From assembly GCA_964204605.1 (NCBI GenBank), contig OZ123195.1, positions 2,046,001 through 2,110,000 of the forward strand: 64,000 nucleotides of DNA, given 5' to 3'. This stretch comes from UBA961 sp014191195 (GTDB taxonomy: Bacteria > Bacteroidota > Ignavibacteria > Kapaibacteriales > UBA961). The notes beneath the pieces are model-generated. The model ran no database searches. It saw only the letters and a program-made list of their open reading frames with translations, and was not told where the DNA came from. This document shows, in pieces, positions 16,283-25,274 of this stretch; position 1 is the first letter of the stretch, and each line of letters begins with the position of its first letter. Both the position numbers and the translations under genes were made by a program.

Positions 16283-17707
16283 ATGGAATATAGTTTACTG
16301 ACAATATGTTATTTGGTAGCCTCGATTACATTTATTCTTGGCTTAAAAATGCTAAGCAATCCGGCAAGTGCTCGCAAAGGAAATCAAATAGCAGCGATTG
16401 GTATGGCAATTGCCATTTTTGGAACCATTTTCCTTTATGAAGATAAGGATATAAAACTTGGTAATTATCTCTGGATTTTTGGTGGTATTGCAATTGGTAC
16501 AATTATAGGAGCATTTGCAGCTAAAAAAGTCAAAATGACAGATATGCCGCAAATGGTAAGCTTATTTAATGGTATGGGTGGTGCTTGCGCTGCGCTTATT
16601 TCTATTGTAGAGTTTAATCATTTGATGCATGATCATTCAATAGGTAACTCCTTTTTAAGTGATATCAATGGAACTAATCTATTAATAATAATGGCTGGGT
16701 TAATTATTGGGTCTGTAAGCTTTACCGGAAGTATGATTGCTTGGGCAAAATTGGATGGTCGTTTACATGATTATTCTTTTAAAGGACAACATCTAGTCAA
16801 TATATTTTTGCTGCTTGCTGCAATTGGATTATCAGCATTTGTTCTATTGGCTCGTCCAGAACAGACAATCCTATTCTTCTATATCATACTCGGTTTATCT
16901 GTTATGTATGGAATTCTATTTGTAATGCCCATTGGTGGCGCAGACATGCCTGTAGTAATTTCTTTATTAAATTCTTTTACAGGTGTAGCTGCTGCCTGTG
17001 GCGGATTTTTATATGATAATAAAGCAATGATGACAGGTGGAATATTGGTAGGAGCTGCTGGAACTTTGCTTACAATGTTAATGTGTAAAGCAATGAATCG
17101 TTCCTTAACAAATGTATTGATTGGTTCATTTGGCGGGAATGCTGCGTCTGCTGCTGCTGCTGGTGGCTCTCAAGGACAATACAAACAGATTTCATTAAGT
17201 GATACTGCTGTGTTAATGTCATATTCTTCCAAAGTAGTAATTGTTCCAGGTTATGGTCTAGCTGTTGCCCAAGCACAACATGCATGCCATGAATTAGAAA
17301 AATTACTTACCGAAAAAGGTGTTCAAGTAACATATGCTATTCATCCTGTTGCTGGGCGTATGCCAGGCCATATGAATGTTTTGCTTGCAGAAGCAGATGT
17401 TTCATACGAAAAATTAAAAGAAATGGAAGAAGTAAATGATGAGTTTCCATCTGTAGATGCGGTTCTAGTTTTAGGTGCAAATGATGTTGTAAATCCAGCT
17501 GCTAAAACAGACCCAACTTCTCCAATTTATGGAATGCCTATTTTAGATGTTGAATTAGCAAAGCATGTAATAGTGAATAAAAGAAGTATGAAACCAGGAT
17601 ATGCCGGAATAGAAAATGATTTATTCTTCCGTCCAAAAACCTCAATGCTATTTGGTGATTCAAAAAAAGTGATTCAAGATCTTATAGCTGAAATTAAAAA
17701 TTTATAA
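16283..17707 (+). CDS. pntB: NAD(P) transhydrogenase subunit beta
   Basis: A 474-residue protein with an N-terminal membrane domain of about eight helices (GGADMPVVISLLNSFTGVAA is the conserved channel segment) and a C-terminal NADP(H)-binding domain III. That domain carries VIVPGYGLAVAQAQH, HPVAGRMPGHMNVLLAEADV, VLVLGANDVVNPAA and the C-terminal NKRSMKPGYAGIEN. All the usual family signatures are intact. The open frame extends upstream to 16220, overlapping pntA2. I place the start at the ATG at 16283 (MEYSLLTICY), which fits the family N-terminus. Confidence 0.95.
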   Translation: MEYSLLTICYLVASITFILGLKMLSNPASARKGNQIAAIGMAIAIFGTIFLYEDKDIKLGNYLWIFGGIAIGTIIGAFAAKKVKMTDMPQMVSLFNGMGGACAALISIVEFNHLMHDHSIGNSFLSDINGTNLLIIMAGLIIGSVSFTGSMIAWAKLDGRLHDYSFKGQHLVNIFLLLAAIGLSAFVLLARPEQTILFFYIILGLSVMYGILFVMPIGGADMPVVISLLNSFTGVAAACGGFLYDNKAMMTGGILVGAAGTLLTMLMCKAMNRSLTNVLIGSFGGNAASAAAAGGSQGQYKQISLSDTAVLMSYSSKVVIVPGYGLAVAQAQHACHELEKLLTEKGVQVTYAIHPVAGRMPGHMNVLLAEADVSYEKLKEMEEVNDEFPSVDAVLVLGANDVVNPAAKTDPTSPIYGMPILDVELAKHVIVNKRSMKPGYAGIENDLFFRPKTSMLFGDSKKVIQDLIAEIKNL

Positions 17708-17728
17708 TTGAGATATTTATCGTTTATT

Positions 17729-17758
17729 AAAAAAGGGACATATTGCTGTCCCTTTTTT
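17729..17758 (+). terminator. Rho-independent terminator of the pnt operon
   Basis: The stem AAAAAAGGGACA / TGTCCCTTTTTT has a 6-nt loop and an internal T run, starting 22 nt after pntB. The A run on the left could let it work in both directions, but only plus-strand genes flank it. Confidence 0.9.
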
Positions 17759-17787
17759 ATTTTAGTTGATTATTTTTAGGAAATGTG

Positions 17788-18174
17788 ATGAAAACATATC
17801 AAGATCATGGTTTAGCACTTTTAAGAATTAGTTTTTCTGCATTAATGATGGTTCATGGCTGGGGAAAGTTAATGAAGTTAACAGCAGGAGGAGAAATAAA
17901 GTTTTTTAGTTTTATGGGCTTAGGTCCAGAAATAAGCTTATTCCTTACTATTATTGGTGAATTAATAGCACCTGCACTTATTTTGATCGGATTTCAAACC
18001 CGTTTATCGGCTATTCCCGCTTTTTTTACAATGGCAGTTGCATCTTTGGTAGTTCATGCTTCAGATCCATTAGCTGAAAAGGAACTTGCTTTGCTATATA
18101 TGTTTGCTTTTTTAATCATTATGCTATGTGGTCCTGGGTCTTTTAGTTTAGATAAAAAACTAAACAAAGAATAA
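17788..18174 (+). CDS. DoxX family membrane protein
   Basis: About 128 residues with four hydrophobic segments and the DoxX pattern. The first helix has LLRISFSALMMVHGWGKL, then FSFMGLGPEIS, the GELIAPALILIGFQTRLSA segment and AEKELALLYMFAFLIIML. DoxX proteins are small inner-membrane proteins linked to thiosulfate:quinone oxidoreductase or to redox homeostasis; the exact role here is unknown. The ATG at 17788 is preferred to the GTG at 17785, with a weak TTAGG upstream. The glycosyltransferase gene follows 6 nt later, so the two are probably co-transcribed. Confidence 0.85.
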   Translation: MKTYQDHGLALLRISFSALMMVHGWGKLMKLTAGGEIKFFSFMGLGPEISLFLTIIGELIAPALILIGFQTRLSAIPAFFTMAVASLVVHASDPLAEKELALLYMFAFLIIMLCGPGSFSLDKKLNKE

Positions 18175-18180
18175 GTATTT

Positions 18181-19827
18181 ATGATGCAAAAGCTCAGACA
18201 TAATTCATATGTTCGATTTATATTGATTTTGATGTGTACCATAGCAAGTTCTGCTTTGGCATGGAATAATAATATGCATTCTATCTTTGGGGTAGATGAT
18301 GCCAATATCTATTTTGTCTATATGAAGAATATTGCACAAGGACATGGCTTTGTCTATTCAATTGGCGGTGAACATGTAGAAGGCTTTACTTCATTATCGT
18401 GGACTTTATTGGGATCGCTTTTTTTTAAGATATCTGCATATCCCGAATTACTTCTTATTATTTTCAATATTCTTATTATTTCCTTTACTCTTTTTCAGCT
18501 TACCAGATTCACTGATTCATTATTCTCTTCCTCGTCTTTTTCTATTCAATCCATAGTTCTATTATGCTGCATCTATTTGATACCTGGCTTTATAGAATGG
18601 ACAGTTTTATCTATCATGGAAACTGGTTTATGGAGCTGTTTGATTACTCTGCTTATTCTACACATACTTTCTATTATCAATAAAGAAAGTACAATTAAAG
18701 AGCAATATGTTTTTTCTTTATTACTTGGTTTATTAGTAATTACCAGACCTGAAGCCATGCTATGGAGTGTATTCTTTTTGATTACTAGATATGTACTTTT
18801 ATATCAAAAAACTTCATCTATTGAAATTAGTTTTAACAAAAGTATTATACCTTTAAGTGTATTTGTATGTACAATGATAGGCTTAATACTTTGGCGTTTA
18901 AGCTATTTTGGATATCCATTACCCAATACATATTATGCGAAAGTATCTTCTGATATTATGTCAAATCTTAAGCATGGAATTGGATATATATATAGATTTT
19001 TAAGTGCAAATCCACTATGCCTTTTATCTACTCTGGCAATTAGTAAAATACTATGGGATAGAATTTTTAAAAAACACATTAATCATTATAATCCAGTTTT
19101 ATATATTCTTATCAGTACTATCATTATCAGTTTTGCTATACCCTTATTTTCAGGTGGAGATCACTTTGCATATTTCCGTTTTATGCAAACCACATTGCCA
19201 ATATTTTATATTGTCTTAATGATGATACTTAATTTCTATGGCTTAACTATTACAAAACATTTTGCCATTATATTATGTTTTTTTGCAATTATCTCTTCTG
19301 GAATAATAGATGCCTTGGCGGGAAAATCACCCTTAAAACATGAATGGAATATAGCAGTTGAAGGTAGATCATTAGGAGATAAATTATCTGACATCTTTGT
19401 TAATGAATCTACTTTGCCTTCTCAAGGAGTATTAGTTGCAGGAGGCACTGCATATAGTTATAAAGGTAAAACGATAGATCTTATGGGATTAAATAATACT
19501 GTAATGGCTCATGCAGACAAGATAAAAGATAAAAATCTACTGAAAAATCATGCATCATTTAATAAAAAGGTCTTTTATCAGTTACAACCCGACCTTTTTT
19601 GGATTTCTGGGGGATTCAGTGATTCGGTAGATTATTCATTATTATATATTGGGGAATTTGCATCAAAAGCTTTTAAACATATTGAAATAGATAATTCCTT
19701 TAAGAAAGACTATTCTCCATGTATAATTCAAAAAAAAGGGATAAAACAAAAGCTCCATATTTATGCATCTCATTCATTTTTACAAAGATTAGACACCAAT
19801 ATATATTCTGTATTACTCCTGAATTAA
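18181..19827 (+). CDS. GT-C type membrane glycosyltransferase-like protein
   Basis: A 548-residue polytopic membrane protein with about ten hydrophobic segments and a soluble C-terminal part. The first periplasmic loop has an Asp pair (FGVDDANIYFVY, Asp39-Asp40), then GHGFVYSIGGEHVEGFTSLS. This matches the DDA(Y/N)I...N(L/I)A.G.GF...VEGFTS pattern of AftB-like and related GT-C enzymes, which use polyprenyl-phosphate sugar donors at the outer face of the inner membrane. A second conserved feature is the YPLPNTYYAKV segment. The acceptor is unknown; lipid or envelope glycan modification is likely. Confidence 0.72.
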   Translation: MMQKLRHNSYVRFILILMCTIASSALAWNNNMHSIFGVDDANIYFVYMKNIAQGHGFVYSIGGEHVEGFTSLSWTLLGSLFFKISAYPELLLIIFNILIISFTLFQLTRFTDSLFSSSSFSIQSIVLLCCIYLIPGFIEWTVLSIMETGLWSCLITLLILHILSIINKESTIKEQYVFSLLLGLLVITRPEAMLWSVFFLITRYVLLYQKTSSIEISFNKSIIPLSVFVCTMIGLILWRLSYFGYPLPNTYYAKVSSDIMSNLKHGIGYIYRFLSANPLCLLSTLAISKILWDRIFKKHINHYNPVLYILISTIIISFAIPLFSGGDHFAYFRFMQTTLPIFYIVLMMILNFYGLTITKHFAIILCFFAIISSGIIDALAGKSPLKHEWNIAVEGRSLGDKLSDIFVNESTLPSQGVLVAGGTAYSYKGKTIDLMGLNNTVMAHADKIKDKNLLKNHASFNKKVFYQLQPDLFWISGGFSDSVDYSLLYIGEFASKAFKHIEIDNSFKKDYSPCIIQKKGIKQKLHIYASHSFLQRLDTNIYSVLLLN

Positions 19828-19831
19828 TGCT

Positions 19832-19993
19832 ATGAAAACACTACATTCATCAGTAGATGCTTATATCGATAGCTTTACAAAACATATACAAGATTATACA
19901 TGTTCGCATGGTGCAATTCAATTTCCTTTAGATAAACCCTTACCAGTTGATTTGATTAAGAAAGTAGTGAAATTCTGCAAACAATATTCTTAA
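19832..19993 (+). pseudogene. DUF1801 (YdhG-like) remnant with internal deletion
   Basis: A 53-codon frame starts at an ATG 4 nt after the glycosyltransferase stop. The N-terminal SVDAYIDSF is the DUF1801 opening. After only about 20 residues it runs straight into GAIQFPLDKPLPVDLIKKVV, the family's C-terminal signature. The intact family is about 115-150 residues long, so the middle is deleted. The frame is still open, and a small peptide could be made, but the fold cannot form. Confidence 0.65.
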
Positions 19994-20014
19994 GCATAAA
20001 AATCTAATGAATAA

Positions 20015-20146
20015 GTTTCCTGGCACATTATACCAGAGCATTTAGGTGCATTATTCAATAATCCACAAACAGCTCAATATGCGGGAAATGCAATGATGAA
20101 TATGAAAAAAATTATCATAAAAGATATAGCAAAGAGAGAAAATTAA
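20015..20146 (+). pseudogene. C-terminal remnant of a PhnB-like VOC-fold protein
   Basis: After an in-frame stop, 43 codons encode VSWHIIPEHLGALFNN, then an alanine/glutamine-rich stretch and NAMMNMKKIIIKDIAKREN. This matches the C-terminus of the PhnB-like, glyoxalase/VOC-fold group, whose usual ending is G-x-SWQ-IVP...LGxLxxDPD...AMxxMKKIDIAALExA. No upstream part of such a gene is present. Its stop shares the TTAA tetranucleotide with the stop of the convergent YdeI gene. Confidence 0.6.
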
Positions 20147-20787
20147 GTAGCTTTTAATTGCTTATGCGAGCCATCACAGATTGGCATTTTACCGGAAAGA
20201 CCACATATACAATCTTGCATACCTTTTCCATCTAAAATTCTGGGGATATATTTTTCAATTCTGTTTATTCTTGTTTGAGATTGTTTTGATGCAGAAAAAA
20301 ACATTAAATAGGCTCTTTGTCTACCAGGTGTTAAAGCTTTAAAAGCCGATTGAATATGTTGTCTTCTTTGTAAAATATCTTGAAATTCTATAGGAGTATC
20401 TTGATCTTCTAATCGTTTAAGTTGAACTTTTACTCCCGATAATTCAATCTGAATAGCTTCTAGAATATACTCTTTAATGATATCCTGTATACTCAGAATA
20501 TCTTTGGTATTTATGAATTTTAGCATCCTTCCAGATTGAGTATTTTCACCTGGTTTCTTTAAAATTTGATGAGAATCATGTAAAAGAGCTCCTTTAAAAA
20601 AACTTAATCCACAATACTCTTTAAGCGCATAAAGGATACAGATATTTTTACCTTGAACAGTATAACAGGGTGATCCCCATTTTACCTCTTCATCTAAACC
20701 ACAATGTACAAGAATACTTCTGAGAATGGTTAACTCTTCCTGCCAATTATCATATTTTTCTATCAATAAGTCAACATTTTGATTCAT
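20143..20787 (-). CDS. YdeI/OmpD-associated family protein with C-terminal CDGSH iron-sulfur motif
   Basis: A 214-residue cytosolic protein. The N-terminal about 115 residues are DUF1801-like (EEVKWGSPCYTVQGKNI, LSFFKGALL). The middle is the YdeI helical segment (AFKALTPGRQRAYLMFFSASK, here residues 148-168). The C-terminus carries a complete CDGSH 2Fe-2S motif with Cys193, Cys195, Cys204 and His208. The YdeI-CDGSH arrangement is, from memory, recurrent in Bacteroidota. The function is unknown; a role in redox or envelope-stress response is only suggested by family names. It faces decayed DUF1801 and PhnB-like remnants and shares a divergent region with the next gene. Confidence 0.85.
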   Translation of the reverse strand: MNQNVDLLIEKYDNWQEELTILRSILVHCGLDEEVKWGSPCYTVQGKNICILYALKEYCGLSFFKGALLHDSHQILKKPGENTQSGRMLKFINTKDILSIQDIIKEYILEAIQIELSGVKVQLKRLEDQDTPIEFQDILQRRQHIQSAFKALTPGRQRAYLMFFSASKQSQTRINRIEKYIPRILDGKGMQDCICGLSGKMPICDGSHKQLKAT

Positions 20788-20853
20788 AAGTAGTAAAAAT
20801 TAGAGATTATCTAATATATTTATTAAAAAAAACTCAATTCAACAAAAACATAC

Positions 20854-20879
20854 AATTCCTTGAAACATAACAAGGAATT
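20854..20879. promoter_or_regulatory. Inverted repeat in a divergent promoter region (operator candidate)
   Basis: Perfect 9-bp arms AATTCCTTG / CAAGGAATT with an 8-nt spacer lie between the divergent starts of the YdeI gene (20787) and the 94-residue membrane protein (20917). There is no T run on either side, so it is not a simple terminator. An operator for a dimeric regulator is possible. Confidence 0.35.
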
Positions 20880-20916
20880 AAATTGATATCACCTTTATTA
20901 AAATTAAACTATATAT

Positions 20917-21201
20917 ATGCTTAATTCTAGATTAAAAAAGATTCTGATAAGTATTACCGTAATACTTACTATACCAGTTTTTGGCACATTGTTTACAGAT
21001 GATTTTCAATGGGCATTTCCTGACTTTATTATCGCTGCAATATTACTTTATGGAACAGTTATAATGATAGATTTCATCCTTAGGAAAGTTCAGAAAAAAT
21101 CACATAGAATTGCTTTATGTGGCTTTATACTCTTTCTATTATTATGTATTTGGGCTGAACTTGCTGTTGGATTAATAGGTACACCTTTTGCTGGAAATTG
21201 A
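20917..21201 (+). CDS. Small conserved membrane protein
   Basis: 94 residues with three hydrophobic segments (about 9-25, 35-53 and 65-85) and a Lys-rich loop, RKVQKKSHR, between the second and third. The C-terminus ends CIWAELAVGLIGTPFAGN, a pattern I associate with short hypothetical proteins in Bacteroidota. No function is known. It precedes the DoxX-like gene by 56 nt and may share its transcript. Confidence 0.65.
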   Translation: MLNSRLKKILISITVILTIPVFGTLFTDDFQWAFPDFIIAAILLYGTVIMIDFILRKVQKKSHRIALCGFILFLLLCIWAELAVGLIGTPFAGN

Positions 21202-21257
21202 TGATTCACTCTTCTTAAATTTGATTAATTTGTAGTGACATATAGGAGTATCGGAAA

Positions 21258-21674
21258 ATGAGTAAATTTTCAATAGCATATTGGACATCAACCGGCGTTT
21301 TTTCTGCATTGATAGCATTAGATGGAATTGGTGGCATTACACATCAAAAAGCAGGAATTGAAGCACTTCAACATTTGGGATACCCCGAATATTTAATGTC
21401 AATTACCGGAATAGCAAAATTATTAGCTGTTATAGCATTATTACAAACTAAGTATCCTGTTATAAAAGAGTGGGCTTTTGCAGGACTTGCCTTTAATTTC
21501 ATTGGCGCTGCTATGTCTCATTTTTATATGCATGATGATATCGTGAAAACCATATTTCCCATAGTTTTCTTGGCTATTATGTATATACCATATTTTCTTT
21601 GGAAAAGGAAACAGATTCTTGCTGTACAATACAATTTGCCTTCCATTATGAAGTCACAAAAAAGTATTTTATAA
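21258..21674 (+). CDS. DoxX-like family membrane protein
   Basis: 138 residues with four membrane segments of the DoxX-like type: TGVFSALIALDGIGGITH, then GYPEYLMSITGIAKLLAVIA, WAFAGLAFNFIGAAMSH and PIVFLAIMYIPYFLW. The His-rich MSHFYMHDD loop follows the third segment. It differs from the DoxX gene at 17788. A good Shine-Dalgarno sequence, AGGAG at 21244-21248, is present upstream, which is uncommon in this window. The function is unknown. Confidence 0.78.
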   Translation: MSKFSIAYWTSTGVFSALIALDGIGGITHQKAGIEALQHLGYPEYLMSITGIAKLLAVIALLQTKYPVIKEWAFAGLAFNFIGAAMSHFYMHDDIVKTIFPIVFLAIMYIPYFLWKRKQILAVQYNLPSIMKSQKSIL

Positions 21675-21823
21675 GCAGATCTTTCAATCGATAAAATTAT
21701 GATAATTCCTTTTTTACAATTTCTTATCAAAGATTGAATTTTGCAAAACTAAAATCTGTTCTTGTTAATATATATCAGTATTTTTGCCTTTCCACAACAT
21801 ATCTTCCATTGATAATATCATTC

Positions 21824-23242
21824 ATGATTAAAGAATTAATCAATAGATTCACCATTAAAAAGCACGATGCATTATTATCTCATGATGCTTTTTTCAATGA
21901 ATTAAGAAATAAAGAATATGCCCGATTAGATAAGAAAAGGCATATATATCTTGACTATACAGGTGGCAATCTGTATGCAGAATCACAATTGATGAAGCAT
22001 CAGGATATGCTTAAAGAACATGTATTTGGAAATCCTCACTCTACAAATCCATCTTCGAAATTAGCAACTGATTTAACTGAGAATGCAAGAAAAAAGGTAA
22101 TAGAATACTTTAATGCGCAAGACTACTTTTGCATTTTTACACAGAATGCTTCTGGTTCTTTACAAATTGTTGGAGAATGTTATCCTTTTGGATTGGATAG
22201 TCATTTCTTATTACTTGCTGATAATCATAATTCTGTTAATGGAATTCGAGAATATAGTAAAAGTAAAGGGGGTTCTTTTAGTTATGTTCCTACCTATTAT
22301 GATGATTTAACTATAGACGAACATCAACTACTGGAATCATTGCAACAATATGATGATAAAAAACATAAGTTATTTGCATATCCTGCTCAATCAAATGTTT
22401 CTGGGGTAAAGCATGATTTATCTTGGATAGCTAAAGCCCAAGAATTTGGATGGGATGTCCTATTAGATGCAGCCGCATATGTTTCATCAAATACACTTGA
22501 TTTGCAAAAAGTTTCTCCAGATTTTGTAACTGTTTCATTTTATAAAATATTTGGCTATCCAACAGGTTTAGGTTGCTTATTAGTAAAGAAAAGTAAATTC
22601 AATACATTACAAAAATGTTGGTTTGCTGGTGGTAATGTAACCATGGTAGCAGTATTAGCACCACATCATTTTCTGCATGATAATCATGAACGATTTGAAA
22701 ACGGAACAATAAATTATCTTGATATACCAGCAATTACGATAGGATTGGATTTTATTGAATCCATTGGAATGAAGAGAATTAATGAAAGGGTTCAATCTTT
22801 GATACATTATGTGTACAAAGAATTAGAACATTTACAACATGATTCAGGTGTCAAACAGCTTCTTTTATATGGTCCAAAAGATAGATCTAAAACAGGTGGA
22901 ACGCTTATCATGAGTTTTATTAATCCAGATGGATCAATAGTACCTTTTGAAACAGTAGAGCAATTATCAAATAAAGAAATGATATCCTTGCGTTCTGGTT
23001 GTTTTTGTAATCCAGGAATAGATGAAATCTTTAATTGTGTTACTAATCAAGAATTAGAACAATTCTTCTCTGGTAGAACCAGTGGAAATTATACTGATAT
23101 GTTTAATTTTCTTCAAAAAATGCGGGGAGCTACTAGAATATCTTTAGGTATAGCAACAACAAAATCTGATATAGATGCTTTTATTCACTTTGTTGGATCT
23201 TTAAAGAATAAAACTATACAAGGCTCTATACTTTCTCATTAA
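21824..23242 (+). CDS. Class V aminotransferase-fold PLP enzyme (molybdenum cofactor sulfurase/cysteine desulfurase-like)
   Basis: About 472 residues. The opening HIYLDYTGGNLYAESQL, the GNPHSTNPSS segment, LLDAAAYVSSNTLDL and the PLP lysine in SFYKIFGYPTGLG (Lys241 from this start) mark a class V aminotransferase. They sit closest to the N-terminal NifS-like domain of Moco sulfurases, and LRSGCFCNPG gives candidate persulfide cysteines. The MOSC domain of full-length Moco sulfurase is absent. The frame can extend to a TTG at 21734, but the ATG at 21824 is preferred. Its stop shares TTAA with the convergent acyl-CoA synthetase gene. Kynureninase or an isopenicillin epimerase-like role fits the motifs less well. 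Confidence 0.75.
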   Translation: MIKELINRFTIKKHDALLSHDAFFNELRNKEYARLDKKRHIYLDYTGGNLYAESQLMKHQDMLKEHVFGNPHSTNPSSKLATDLTENARKKVIEYFNAQDYFCIFTQNASGSLQIVGECYPFGLDSHFLLLADNHNSVNGIREYSKSKGGSFSYVPTYYDDLTIDEHQLLESLQQYDDKKHKLFAYPAQSNVSGVKHDLSWIAKAQEFGWDVLLDAAAYVSSNTLDLQKVSPDFVTVSFYKIFGYPTGLGCLLVKKSKFNTLQKCWFAGGNVTMVAVLAPHHFLHDNHERFENGTINYLDIPAITIGLDFIESIGMKRINERVQSLIHYVYKELEHLQHDSGVKQLLLYGPKDRSKTGGTLIMSFINPDGSIVPFETVEQLSNKEMISLRSGCFCNPGIDEIFNCVTNQELEQFFSGRTSGNYTDMFNFLQKMRGATRISLGIATTKSDIDAFIHFVGSLKNKTIQGSILSH

Positions 23243-25107
23243 AGATATTGATACATACTATCGATTTCATCTTTATATTTTGCTTCTACTATTTTTCGCT
23301 TCACTTTTAGTGTCATCGTAATCTCACCATCATCAACAGAAAAAGGAATTCTTTTCAGCGTGAAATTTCGAATACGTTCAAATTTTGCTAAATCTTTTCC
23401 TAATAGTTGAATGTCCTTTTCTACCCAAGATTTTATGTCTTTATCATGAATAAATGGTTCTGACTGGACAAAAAACTCATCTTTCTTTCCAAAGGCTTCT
23501 TTTATTTCTTCTTTATTTGGAACAATGATAGCAGTTATATATTCTCTTTTATCACCAATCAAAAAAATCTGCTCGATTTTAGTACTTCTAGAATATATGT
23601 TTTCTATAGGTGTAGGATAGACATTTTTACCGAAACTATTTACAATCATATTTTTGATACGATCAGTAATTTTAACATAGCCTTTATAAAATGTACCAAT
23701 ATCACCTGTATGAAACCAACCATCTGCATCAATAACTTCTGCAGTTGCTTCTGGTTTATTCCAATAACCCTGCATTACATTTGGCCCTTTTACTAAAACT
23801 TCTCCTTCTTCACAAGAAAAAGCTGGGTCAAAACTATCATAACTTTGAATAGTAAGCATTTCTTTTGTTTCAGGATTTTGTATTGCCACTGTACATCCCG
23901 GAGCAACACGTCCAACAGTTCCAAAAATCTGTCTAGAAAATTCATTAACACTTACTAATGGAGATGTTTCTGTTAAGCCATAACCTTCTAAAACTCGTAA
24001 ATCTAAATTTTTGAAGAAGATACCTACATGAGGTGGTAAGGCTGCCCCTCCGGCGACAACAATTCGTAATCGACCTCCCATTTTCTGTTTAATCTTCTGA
24101 AATACTAATGTATCTGCAATTGATAATGCAAGTGAAAGTAGTATACCAGGTTGTTTTCCATCTTCATCTAATAGACGTTTTTTATTGCCTTGATTAAATG
24201 CCCATTGGAATATTTTGGTTTTTAATCCACCAGCAGATAAAGCGTTTTTTTGTGCTTTATCATAAATCTTTTCCAATAATCGTGGAACCGATGCCATTAC
24301 AGTTGGTGAAACTTCTTGGATATTTGTAGCTATTGTTTCTATTCCTTCTGCAAAAGCAATAGTACCGCCAGTAAATGTACATAGATAATATGTTGCTAGG
24401 CGTTCAAAAACATGACATAAAGGTAAAAAAGAAAGAAATACATCTTCTGGGCCAATCTCTCTTACGATTGTAGTGGCTGCCTTAGCATTACTTATAAAAT
24501 TATTATGTATTAGCATTACTCCTTTAGGTACCCCTGTAGTTCCTGAAGTATAAATCAACGATGCTAAATCATCTTTTTGTACAGATTGAAAAATATGTTC
24601 AATGTCATTTTTATGTTCTCTTGCAATCAATGCCCCACTTTTAATCGCAGATTGAATTGTCATTAATGAAGAATATTGTTCTGTAGTTTCGAAACTTGTA
24701 TATAATCTTTCTAAAGAAGTGCCTTTGGAATCGATATTAATAATTCTTCTTAATAGAAATGGACTTCCAATTACAATTGCTTTGGCACCAGAATCCCTTA
24801 ATATATACTCAATTTCCTTTTCTGATAATGTAGGATAAATGGAAGTATTTACTAATCCTAATTTCATACATGCTTGGTCGAAATATATATATTCAGGACA
24901 ATTCTCTAAAATAAATGCAACACAATCACCTTTTCTTAAGCCCATTTCATATAATGATCCGGCTATTGCATCTATTTTGTCTAATGCTTCTTGAAAAGTA
25001 ATATCATGATATAATCCATCCTTTTTATATCGTAAAAAAACAGCTTCCGGATTCCTTAATGAAAATGCAGCATTGAGAAATAAATGGTGTAAAGAGTGTG
25101 TATTCAT
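23239..25107 (-). CDS. Long-chain acyl-CoA synthetase (AMP-binding)
   Basis: About 622 residues of the ANL superfamily, activating fatty acids to acyl-AMP and then acyl-CoA. Present are the P-loop YTSGTTGVPKGVML, the ATP motif EGYGLTETSP, the DGWFHTGDIG segment with the ribose-binding Asp, and the FACS-like linker ITDRIKNMIVNSFGKNVYP. The C-terminal lysine region is KVKRKIV. The protein resembles the FadD15/Faa1-like long form. The open frame extends to 25185, but the family N-terminus starts at the ATG at 25107 (MNTHSLHHLFLNAAF). Confidence 0.92.
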   Translation of the reverse strand: MNTHSLHHLFLNAAFSLRNPEAVFLRYKKDGLYHDITFQEALDKIDAIAGSLYEMGLRKGDCVAFILENCPEYIYFDQACMKLGLVNTSIYPTLSEKEIEYILRDSGAKAIVIGSPFLLRRIINIDSKGTSLERLYTSFETTEQYSSLMTIQSAIKSGALIAREHKNDIEHIFQSVQKDDLASLIYTSGTTGVPKGVMLIHNNFISNAKAATTIVREIGPEDVFLSFLPLCHVFERLATYYLCTFTGGTIAFAEGIETIATNIQEVSPTVMASVPRLLEKIYDKAQKNALSAGGLKTKIFQWAFNQGNKKRLLDEDGKQPGILLSLALSIADTLVFQKIKQKMGGRLRIVVAGGAALPPHVGIFFKNLDLRVLEGYGLTETSPLVSVNEFSRQIFGTVGRVAPGCTVAIQNPETKEMLTIQSYDSFDPAFSCEEGEVLVKGPNVMQGYWNKPEATAEVIDADGWFHTGDIGTFYKGYVKITDRIKNMIVNSFGKNVYPTPIENIYSRSTKIEQIFLIGDKREYITAIIVPNKEEIKEAFGKKDEFFVQSEPFIHDKDIKSWVEKDIQLLGKDLAKFERIRNFTLKRIPFSVDDGEITMTLKVKRKIVEAKYKDEIDSMYQYL

Positions 25108-25274
25108 AATAATAGCAATGTGTATTGAACTGGTTTTTTTGTAAACTAATAAAAAAATAAAACAAATAATATTATCAATCATCACTCGAATCTATTAATC
25201 AAAGATAATTCAAGCAATGGTTCTAAAAATTTCAGTAATTTTCATGTGATTGTATAACTATTATTGCCAAAAAC

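Noticed and set aside
17070..17285. Minus-strand open frame inside pntB
   Set aside because: It is glutamine/leucine-rich shadow coding, with no start context or neighbours, over a fully conserved pntB segment.
21824..23242. Kynureninase (to pair with the ALDH8-like gene in a kynurenine pathway)
   Set aside because: The class V enzyme has the Moco sulfurase/cysteine desulfurase pattern and lacks kynureninase signatures; no other pathway gene is present.
25105..25185. Upstream extension of the acyl-CoA synthetase frame
   Set aside because: The added segment is hydrophobic and not part of the family N-terminus; it would also crowd the divergent promoter region.
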